Shown here one piece after another: positions 1-6,528 of a DNA stretch of 64,000 nt. The notes under the pieces were generated by a model. That model had not been told where the DNA came from. It ran no database searches and was given only the letters and a program-made list of their open reading frames with translations. Origin of the DNA: Segatella copri (GTDB lineage Bacteria; Bacteroidota; Bacteroidia; Bacteroidales; Bacteroidaceae); assembly GCF_019249795.2 (NCBI RefSeq), contig NZ_CP156891.1, positions 2,446,001 to 2,510,000 of the forward strand, read 5' to 3'. Positions within the stretch are counted from its first letter, which is position 1; the number at the start of each line of letters is the position of its first letter. The translations under genes were made by a program, and so were the position numbers.

Positions 1-119
1 GTGGTATCTCACGTGAGGAGTATTGCGCAGAGCTTGATGCAATTATGTCAGATAATTGGGGTAAGTTCACTAAAAGTGAAAAGAGAGCTGCTGCAAAATC
101 ATTTGCGCAGAATTGCTAA
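1..119 (+). CDS. Double-glycine peptide precursor 1 (5' end cut by window edge)
   Basis: This is the 3' part of a small secreted-peptide gene. The visible frame starts at base 3 with the second Gly of a GG cleavage motif and reads a 37-residue core starting ISREEYCAELDA and ending FAQNC, stop at 117-119. The first eight core residues equal those of precursor 3 (1234-1389), so its missing leader is very probably the same. Two Cys, at core positions 7 and 37, could form one disulfide. The nearby C39-peptidase exporter would cut after GG. It is followed by a stem-loop and a GLPGLI gene. The core matches no peptide I know by name. Confidence 0.82.
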   Translation, partial: GISREEYCAELDAIMSDNWGKFTKSEKRAAAKSFAQNC

Positions 120-136
120 GTAAAAATCTATGTAAT

Positions 137-168
137 AGTCTCAATATCTTTTAGGGGGTATTGAGGCT
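137..168 (+). promoter_or_regulatory. Stem-loop between precursor 1 and GLPGLI gene 1
   Basis: An inverted repeat of about 10 bp (CTCAATA / TATTGAG, extended by a G-T pair and two further pairs) sits 17 bases after the precursor stop and 24 bases before the next ATG. No clear T-run follows, so it may be a processing or mRNA-stability element or a leaky terminator. A similar stem-loop occupies the same place after precursor 3. Confidence 0.5.
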
Positions 169-192
169 GTTCATTGTAAAAATACGGTTATT

Positions 193-1017
193 ATGAGGAT
201 TTTAATAAGTATATCGGTATTATTCTTTTATGCACTTTTGTTGCATGCTAAGAATGAGGTTATAGATCATGGGCAATTTTTGTGCTCATATTATTATTGT
301 TATTCGAAAGATACGATAAAGAATGATGAGAAAGAAGAAGATTTGCTTTTTTTGGCTATCGGGAAAAATATCTCAAAATGCTACAGCTATTATACGTATC
401 AGTCGGATTCTTTAAAATCTACAGTGGATGGCAAAGCAAAGTTTCGTGCATTGTTTAAAGAAGCGATTAAGCGAGAAGGGTATATGACCAATTCTTTTCC
501 ACATAGCCGAATGACCACATGTATTTATAAAAAATATCCTCATGATAATATGATAACTGTGACCGATTGTCTCATGTCTCAATATTATGTATATGATGAT
601 AGCTTAGGTATACAGAATTGGGGTATAGACGGAGATAGCATTAAAAATATTTTAGGCTACAACTGTCAGAAGGCAACTTGTAAATTCCGTGGTCGTTCTT
701 GGACGGCATGGTTTGCATTGGATGTTCCAATTAGTGATGGTCCTTGGAAGTTTTGTGGTCTCCCTGGGTTGATAATGGAAGTATATGATGAAGGAAGACA
801 GCAATATTTTTGTATAAAAGGATTACAGAAAGTAGCTGACACCCCTATTGTTTTTGATGTTTTCAATAGAAAGCGGATAAAAATAGATAGAAAATCTTTC
901 CTAAAGTTAGAATATAATTACTTTCGTAATTCAAATAGCATAAATGAGGCGATGACAGGAATATTGCTGGACTCGTCAGACTCTCAACGTAATTATGACT
1001 TAATAGAAAGAGAATAG
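193..1017 (+). CDS. GLPGLI family protein, copy 1
   Basis: A 274-residue exported protein of the Bacteroidota GLPGLI family (Porph_ging), whose biochemical role is unknown. Residues 1-19 form a signal peptide ending LLLHA. The family motif FCGLPGLIMEVYD lies near residues 191-203, after a conserved CQKATC and RGRSWTAWFALD block. Several Cys (LCSY, KCYSYY, CQKATC, FCG, YFC) are shared with copy 2 at 1451-2293. It sits between peptide precursors and upstream of the exporter genes, so a periplasmic role in peptide folding, immunity or outer-membrane transit is possible but not shown. The gene is visibly more AT-rich than the exporter genes downstream. Confidence 0.85.
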   Translation: MRILISISVLFFYALLLHAKNEVIDHGQFLCSYYYCYSKDTIKNDEKEEDLLFLAIGKNISKCYSYYTYQSDSLKSTVDGKAKFRALFKEAIKREGYMTNSFPHSRMTTCIYKKYPHDNMITVTDCLMSQYYVYDDSLGIQNWGIDGDSIKNILGYNCQKATCKFRGRSWTAWFALDVPISDGPWKFCGLPGLIMEVYDEGRQQYFCIKGLQKVADTPIVFDVFNRKRIKIDRKSFLKLEYNYFRNSNSINEAMTGILLDSSDSQRNYDLIERE

Positions 1018-1043
1018 AATTTTATTTTTAAAAAGAAAAAGTT

Positions 1044-1205
1044 ATGGAGAAAATGAATTTGTTTGAGATGCAGGCTATTGCTGGTGGTATTAGCAAGAAT
1101 GATGAGGAATTATGTACAAAACTAAAAAAGTTGATATTGAATAGTGATATAGAGCAAGGGACTCTTGAAGCAGTTATTAATATATATAGAAAGAACTGTA
1201 TGTAA
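1044..1205 (+). CDS. Double-glycine peptide precursor 2 (53 aa)
   Basis: A 53-residue precursor too short for routine gene calling. The leader MEKMNLFEMQAIAGG is identical to that of precursor 3 and ends in the GG site used by C39 peptidases. The predicted core is 38 residues, starts ISKNDEELC and ends YRKNCM, with two Cys at core positions 9 and 37 and a charged, probably helical middle. Its ATG follows the GLPGLI stop by 26 bases; there is no clear purine-rich ribosome site, as is usual in Bacteroidota. The likely product is a disulfide-closed peptide exported by the transporter at 6529-8730. An antibacterial function is inferred from the architecture only. Confidence 0.87.
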   Translation: MEKMNLFEMQAIAGGISKNDEELCTKLKKLILNSDIEQGTLEAVINIYRKNCM

Positions 1206-1233
1206 TTAAAATATTTGAATTAATATAAAGGTT

Positions 1234-1389
1234 ATGGAGAAAATGAATTTGTTTGAGATGCAGGCTATTGCTGGTGGCATCTCACGTGAGGAGTATTGCG
1301 CTCAGCTCAAGAAGATGATGCGCGAGTGTGAAATGGATGACAAGAACTTTGATAATGCAGTTGAGGCTTATCATAGAAATTGTATGTAA
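1234..1389 (+). CDS. Double-glycine peptide precursor 3 (51 aa)
   Basis: A 51-residue precursor with the same 15-residue leader as precursor 2; even the DNA of the leader is nearly identical, followed by an abrupt change of sequence at the core. The core is 36 residues, starts ISREEYCAQLKK and ends YHRNCM. It has three Cys (core positions 7, 16 and 35), one more than its siblings. An aromatic residue a few positions before a near-terminal NC is shared by all three cores. It lies 28 bases after precursor 2 and is followed by a stem-loop and the second GLPGLI gene. Confidence 0.87.
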   Translation: MEKMNLFEMQAIAGGISREEYCAQLKKMMRECEMDDKNFDNAVEAYHRNCM

Positions 1390-1397
1390 TGTCAAAT

Positions 1398-1435
1398 GTT
1401 GCAGCCTATGCTTTATAGGGAGCATAGACTGCAAC
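1398..1435 (+). promoter_or_regulatory. Stem-loop between precursor 3 and GLPGLI gene 2
   Basis: A strong hairpin is formed by GTTGCAG, one mismatch and CTATGCT against AGCATAG, one mismatch and CTGCAAC. It lies 8 bases after the precursor stop and 15 bases before the next ATG. Without a following T-run it looks more like a processing or stability element than a full terminator; it could keep precursor mRNA more abundant than the downstream export genes. Confidence 0.55.
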
Positions 1436-1450
1436 CTATATTAAGGAATT

Positions 1451-2293
1451 ATGAAGAGAAAGAGTTTCATATTTCTATTTTTAACTTTTTATCTTATTGG
1501 CTTTGCCCAAAATAAGAAGATAGATACGGCTAATATGCTGTGTAGCTATGTTTATGAATATCTTACGGATACGCTGCCTGGAGAACAACTGCGTAAGGAA
1601 GACTTGCTCTATCTGCAAATCGGAGCTGAGTGCTCTAAATGCTATAGCTATTATACATATCAGTGTGATTCTTTAATGGCAGCTCCTAATGGTGATAAAC
1701 AATGGGATAGCTTCTTGACAGAAGCTGTTGGGAAAGGATTGAAAGGAAAGCAATTACACAATGCCATACCACACCGCCGAATGTCAGCAACCATCTACAA
1801 GAATTATCCGCAAGGAAAGATAACTGTTACCGACTTCTTGCTGGGACAATATTACCTTTATGAAGACGCTTTAAACTCACAGGAGTGGAATATAGAAAGT
1901 GACAGCATGAAAGTTGTTCTTGGACATGAATGTCAAAAGGCTACTTGTAGTTTCAGAGGAAGAAAATGGACAGCTTGGTTTGCCTTGGATGTTCCTGTAA
2001 GTGATGGACCTTTGAAATTCTGTGGTCTCCCTGGGTTAATCATGGAAGTATATGATAGAGGAAAGCAATACTACTTTTGTATTAATGGAATGCAACAGGT
2101 TAGTGCAACACCAATCACTTTTGGTATATTAGATAAAGATTTTAAACATTTTCAGAAAACAGATAGAAAAGACTTCTTGTTATCAAAGTATAGATATTTG
2201 AGGAATCAAAATAGTATAAATGAGGCTTCTACAGGTATCTCTCTAGGTAGCGTGGATGAAGCTCTAAAATATGATTTAATAGAAAGAGAATAA
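1451..2293 (+). CDS. GLPGLI family protein, copy 2
   Basis: A 280-residue exported GLPGLI-family protein, paralogous to the one at 193-1017. The signal peptide covers about residues 1-19 (MKRKSFIFLFLTFYLIGFA, cleaved before QNK). The two copies align along their length, with near-identity around KCYSYYTYQ, RMS/T..IYK.YP, HECQKATC, WTAWFALDVP.SDGP and FCGLPGLIMEVYD, and both end YDLIERE. Ten bases separate its stop from the VKOR-fusion gene, so it is the first gene of the maturation and export run. Having one copy after each precursor group suggests matched pairs, for example immunity or chaperone, which is inference. Confidence 0.86.
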   Translation: MKRKSFIFLFLTFYLIGFAQNKKIDTANMLCSYVYEYLTDTLPGEQLRKEDLLYLQIGAECSKCYSYYTYQCDSLMAAPNGDKQWDSFLTEAVGKGLKGKQLHNAIPHRRMSATIYKNYPQGKITVTDFLLGQYYLYEDALNSQEWNIESDSMKVVLGHECQKATCSFRGRKWTAWFALDVPVSDGPLKFCGLPGLIMEVYDRGKQYYFCINGMQQVSATPITFGILDKDFKHFQKTDRKDFLLSKYRYLRNQNSINEASTGISLGSVDEALKYDLIERE

Positions 2294-2303
2294 GAGTTGC
2301 ATT

Positions 2304-3893
2304 ATGAGAAAAACGGATTTAACCTATTTGGTGGAAATTCTTTCTAAACATCTTAAGACTGCTTCTGTACATTTTCGTATGGAGGAGTTGCAATTATGTT
2401 TGTTGTCTTCTCCAATGGATATTACTGCACTATCCATCGTTCAGACTTATACTTGTTTGGGGGCTAAGGCTAGTGTTTTTCGGGCAGACTATGCCTCTAC
2501 TATAAAATGGGGGAAACCTTTCTTGGGACAATTGAGCCATGATGGTAAAGATTCGTTTGTCTTTGTGAAAGAAATAACAGAAACTGATGCTATTTATTAT
2601 GAGGGAAGGCTTAAGAGAGTAGTCTCTGCAAGTGATTTTAAGAAAGAATGGACGGGAATAGTTGTCGCTATTGAAAATATCAAAGAAAGAAATCAAGAAA
2701 AGGAACGACTTAAAACATTTATACACTCTTCTTTATTACTTTGTATAGTGGTATTGTTTTTAATCAGTCCACATTTGTCAACGTTGGCAAGTGTCAATTG
2801 TTTATTGGATGTGATGGGAGGCATACTCTGCTTTGGGGTAATAATGCAGTCTTCATCTCCTTACTATAATATTTTTGAACATTTTTGCATAGCCAATACT
2901 AGGCTTGACTGTCAGAAATTGGACTTGGGACGCTGGGGTGTGCTGTTTCGTAAGGTCAATTTGGGACGAATGGGGTTTATTTATTTCTTTTCTTGTACTT
3001 TGGCTACTGTGCTGGCAGTTAGTAGTCCTAATCCATCAGCAATATATGATTGGTTGGCAATAACCTCGATGGGACTATTGCTGTTAGCTGTCGTGTCAAT
3101 ATCATATCAACTATTTGCTAAACGTTTCTGTCTCTTATGTTTGGGGATAATGGGGATTCTTGTTGTTAATAGTATATTGGCTTTTCCTGTCAAAGGTATT
3201 CCGACTTCTTTCTCTCTAGATGTAGGATTGTATTTCCTTATGGTTGTCTTGGCTAGTAGTGGTCTTCTTTATATGTGTGAATATTATGCAGGTGCAAAGC
3301 AACGAGCTTTCTCAACGAGAATAAATGAACTGCGAATAAAACGAATGCAGAGTGTTTTGGGATATTCCTTTATGGCAAAAACAACGCTTCTGGCAAATGA
3401 AGATTCAATAATGCTTGGCGACTCAGAAGCACCATTGACTATTACGACTTATATGAGTCCTTGGTGTAAGACCTGTAAAAAGGTTGCCTTTGAAATGATA
3501 GAGTTGCTTCGTAAATATCCAGATTACATTAATTGGCAAATCTACTTTGATGGGGTGAAAGCCACTTTTGTTAATGAAGTAAATTTACCTCAACTCTATC
3601 TATATCAGTATTTGGCTAGTGGGGAGAACACGAATAGAAAACTTGCGGTTCTAAAATATTGGTATAAGAAGAAATCAATAAAAGATTTGCAGACAAAGAT
3701 TGAAATGACATCAAAAGACATAGAGGCAATCTTGGAAAGATTTAACAATCAGCTAGATGCCATGGCAGATGAAAGGCAGGTGCCTATAGTATGGATAAAC
3801 AACCGAATTTTTCCTTCTTGCTATTCTCTAGCCGATTTGCCTTATGTGTTACTCGACTTATGTATGATTTATTCTCAAGAAAAAAAAGTATGA
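2304..3893 (+). CDS. C39-like / VKOR / thioredoxin fusion, probable disulfide-forming maturation protein
   Basis: A 529-residue membrane protein with three parts. Residues about 1-125 resemble a C39 peptidase domain but lack the catalytic Cys and the usual His (the local sequence is GQLSHDGKDSFVFV), so this part may bind leaders rather than cut them. Residues about 140-330 form several membrane helices with a CLLC motif near 277-280, as in vitamin K epoxide reductase (VKOR) enzymes. Residues about 360-529 are a thioredoxin-like domain with CKTC. VKOR-thioredoxin fusions oxidise secreted proteins by relaying electrons to quinone. Here the likely substrates are the Cys-containing peptides encoded just upstream. 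Its TGA overlaps the next ATG. Confidence 0.82.
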   Translation: MRKTDLTYLVEILSKHLKTASVHFRMEELQLCLLSSPMDITALSIVQTYTCLGAKASVFRADYASTIKWGKPFLGQLSHDGKDSFVFVKEITETDAIYYEGRLKRVVSASDFKKEWTGIVVAIENIKERNQEKERLKTFIHSSLLLCIVVLFLISPHLSTLASVNCLLDVMGGILCFGVIMQSSSPYYNIFEHFCIANTRLDCQKLDLGRWGVLFRKVNLGRMGFIYFFSCTLATVLAVSSPNPSAIYDWLAITSMGLLLLAVVSISYQLFAKRFCLLCLGIMGILVVNSILAFPVKGIPTSFSLDVGLYFLMVVLASSGLLYMCEYYAGAKQRAFSTRINELRIKRMQSVLGYSFMAKTTLLANEDSIMLGDSEAPLTITTYMSPWCKTCKKVAFEMIELLRKYPDYINWQIYFDGVKATFVNEVNLPQLYLYQYLASGENTNRKLAVLKYWYKKKSIKDLQTKIEMTSKDIEAILERFNNQLDAMADERQVPIVWINNRIFPSCYSLADLPYVLLDLCMIYSQEKKV

Positions 3894-6526
3894 GACAGTT
3901 GATAGTATTAATATGTTTGATTTGTGCAAACACCTTAACTTATGCCCAGCAAGTTACTTTGTCGGGTAAAGTTGAGGATGCCTATACTGGTAAGGGATTG
4001 CAGGGAGTGATGGTTACTATCCGACCAAAGGGAGGTAATCGGATTTTGAAATTTTCCAAGACACAAGAGGATGGAAGTTATAAGATAAATCTTAATGCTA
4101 TGCCTGAAGGAAACAACGTGCTGCATTTCTCGATGATGGGATATGCTACGAAAGTTATCCCCTTATCAAAGGATACTATCCAGTATGATGTACTCCTGAC
4201 GGAGCAGGCAACAAAGCTGAAGGATGTTGTGGTGAAGGCTCCAAGTATCCGACAGCGGGGCGATACCATCTCCTACAATGTGGCAAGCTTTGCCGATGCC
4301 AACGACAAGAGTCTGGCTGATGTCTTGAAGAAGATGCCGGGAATGGAGGTGTCGGACAAGGGAGAAATCAAATATAACGGAAAGGCTATCAATAAGTTTT
4401 ATATCGAAGGACATGATATGCTCGGCGGCCGCTATTCCATCGCCACCAACAATATCCATCAGAAGGATGTCGGTTCGGTAGAGGTGATGACCAATCATCA
4501 ACCTATCAAGGCTTTGGAAGATATGTCGTTTTCGCAAGACCCTGCCATCAACATCAAACTGAAGGAATCTGCCAAGAGCCGTCTGGTAGGAACGTTGAAG
4601 GCAGGTGGCGGTATGGAGCAGAAGAAAGGGGAGAAGTTTGGTAAGCTGAATGTCTGGGAAGGCGAGATGTCGTTGATGCGCTTTGCCAAGAAAGCCCAGT
4701 CGCTCAATACCTTCAAGAGTAATAATATAGGTACGGATGTAACCGGTGAGGGCAATCTCCTTTTTTCTGATGATGGCACTGGAGTGATGGGAAATTCTTA
4801 TACTTTGAAGGATTACGTAAATGTTTCTCCCGACCAGCTGACGGATATTTCAGACAGCCGTGTGCGTAAGAACCAGACTCATGTTTTCACAATCAATAAT
4901 CTCTGGGTATTAGGCAAAAATACAGATTTGTCTTCTCAGATTGTCTATACCCACGACCGTCTTCTTTCTTCTTCATTCAGTAATACCCAGTATTTCCTGA
5001 ATGATTCAACCATTTATGATGTAGAGGATGAACAGGCTAAGCAGAAGCAGAACAGATTGGTTGCCGACTTTACGCTGACTTCGAATGGCGAAAAGGCGTA
5101 TGTTGCCAATCAGCTTTCCGCCGACCTGGCCTGGAATGATGTCATGATGGATATTGCCGGCTCTTATCCTAATCATCAGCAGGTCAATATGCCGAAATAT
5201 AAAGTATCAGACAAGCTGGAACTGTTGCATCGGAGTAGTAAGCGAACCTATACCTTCAACACGTATAATGCTTATATGGTGAATCCGCACTCTCTGTCTG
5301 TTGATAATTCGCAGCAAACGGCTTATCAAAGTGTTCGTTCGGCAGCATTCTTCAGTCATACCAATACTTCGCTCGGCTTTTTCCTCAAGCCTTTTACTGT
5401 GATGATGAAGGTTGGCTTGCAGGTATTGAGCAGAACGATGAAGAGTCATCTGGAGGGAGTACCCGATTCCCTGGGAAATATGCGCAATCAGATAGGCATG
5501 ACCTTCTTCCGTGCCTATGCATCGCCGGAGGCAGAGTATAATCAGGGTGGCTGGCATATCCGTTTCCAGATGCCCATCACCTTTACACCTTATTATTATA
5601 ATGATAAGTTGATGGGAGCGAAAGAGAATGCCAGCAAGACACTGGTTGCTCCTCAACTCAGCGTGAGCTATTTCCTTACAGCCCGTTTGCAGGCTACGCT
5701 TTCCGGTGGAATCGCTCAGCGGGAAGTGGATGAACAGAATTTCTATCAGGGTCTGCTGATGCGTGATTACCGTAATCTTTATACGGGTTTCGTGGATTAT
5801 ACCGCCGACAAGAGCAAGCATATTTCCTTCAACATCAGCTATAAGCGTCCTCTTGCCACCGTCTTTGCCAATGCCTACATCCGCAAGAGCTGGTCTGACA
5901 GTCATCTTACGGTGGCTCGTAATTTTGTGGGTGATTATATCATCAACTCCTATTTCTCCAACAGCAGCAGTTCTGAAAACCTGATGGCTGGTGGAAAGGT
6001 AAGTAAGGGATTGGGATTCATGCATGGACTCGTTAGCGTAGGTTTTGATTATCTGAGGTTTGATGGTTTCCTGCGTCAGAACGATTCTCCTTCAGCCTAT
6101 TCATCTGATAACTATATGTTGTCGGCAAAATGGAGTGGTCGTCCTGTGGATTGGTTCAATTTCACCTATGAGCTGAACTGGGATAAGGATAAGATGGTAT
6201 TGAAGAATTTGGGTTTCGATTCTTCCTCTACCAATCTTGCCCAGAATCTCACTTTCAACTTCCAGCCATTGAAGTCATGGTTCATCAAGTTGCATGGAGA
6301 GCATTATCGCAATCAGATAGCAGATCATCAGCACAAGAATCTTACTCTTGCCGATGCGTCCACCAGTTATGGCTTTAAGAATGGTATGGAGTTGAGCCTG
6401 ACAGCGCTTAATCTTTTCAATCAGCGCACCTACGGTTATACTATTTATTCTGGGTTGACACGTACGGGCAAGGAGTATCAGTTGCGAGGTAGAACAATAT
6501 TAATGTCTATATTCTTTCATTTTTAG
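3890..6526 (+). CDS. Outer-membrane beta-barrel protein with carboxypeptidase-regulatory-like N-domain
   Basis: An 878-residue outer-membrane protein. The ATG at 3890 is chosen because it overlaps the upstream TGA (ATGA) and gives a clean signal peptide (MRQLIVLICLICANTLTYA); a longer in-frame start at 3791 would bury it. After the signal comes a carboxypeptidase-regulatory-like beta-sandwich (VTLSGKVEDAYTGKGLQGV), a plug-like segment (TISYNVASFADANDKSLADVLKKMPGM split by short loops, YNGKAINKFYIEGHDML), then a large barrel ending in the aromatic FFHF. It resembles TonB-dependent receptors without an evident TonB box. Placed between the VKOR fusion and the ABC exporter, it may pass the mature peptide through the outer membrane. 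Confidence 0.85.
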   Translation: MRQLIVLICLICANTLTYAQQVTLSGKVEDAYTGKGLQGVMVTIRPKGGNRILKFSKTQEDGSYKINLNAMPEGNNVLHFSMMGYATKVIPLSKDTIQYDVLLTEQATKLKDVVVKAPSIRQRGDTISYNVASFADANDKSLADVLKKMPGMEVSDKGEIKYNGKAINKFYIEGHDMLGGRYSIATNNIHQKDVGSVEVMTNHQPIKALEDMSFSQDPAINIKLKESAKSRLVGTLKAGGGMEQKKGEKFGKLNVWEGEMSLMRFAKKAQSLNTFKSNNIGTDVTGEGNLLFSDDGTGVMGNSYTLKDYVNVSPDQLTDISDSRVRKNQTHVFTINNLWVLGKNTDLSSQIVYTHDRLLSSSFSNTQYFLNDSTIYDVEDEQAKQKQNRLVADFTLTSNGEKAYVANQLSADLAWNDVMMDIAGSYPNHQQVNMPKYKVSDKLELLHRSSKRTYTFNTYNAYMVNPHSLSVDNSQQTAYQSVRSAAFFSHTNTSLGFFLKPFTVMMKVGLQVLSRTMKSHLEGVPDSLGNMRNQIGMTFFRAYASPEAEYNQGGWHIRFQMPITFTPYYYNDKLMGAKENASKTLVAPQLSVSYFLTARLQATLSGGIAQREVDEQNFYQGLLMRDYRNLYTGFVDYTADKSKHISFNISYKRPLATVFANAYIRKSWSDSHLTVARNFVGDYIINSYFSNSSSSENLMAGGKVSKGLGFMHGLVSVGFDYLRFDGFLRQNDSPSAYSSDNYMLSAKWSGRPVDWFNFTYELNWDKDKMVLKNLGFDSSSTNLAQNLTFNFQPLKSWFIKLHGEHYRNQIADHQHKNLTLADASTSYGFKNGMELSLTALNLFNQRTYGYTIYSGLTRTGKEYQLRGRTILMSIFFHF

Positions 6527-6528
6527 TA

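Noticed and set aside
3791-3889. Longer N-terminus for the outer-membrane barrel protein
   Set aside because: It would overlap the VKOR gene by 100 bases and hide the signal peptide that begins at the ATGA overlap.
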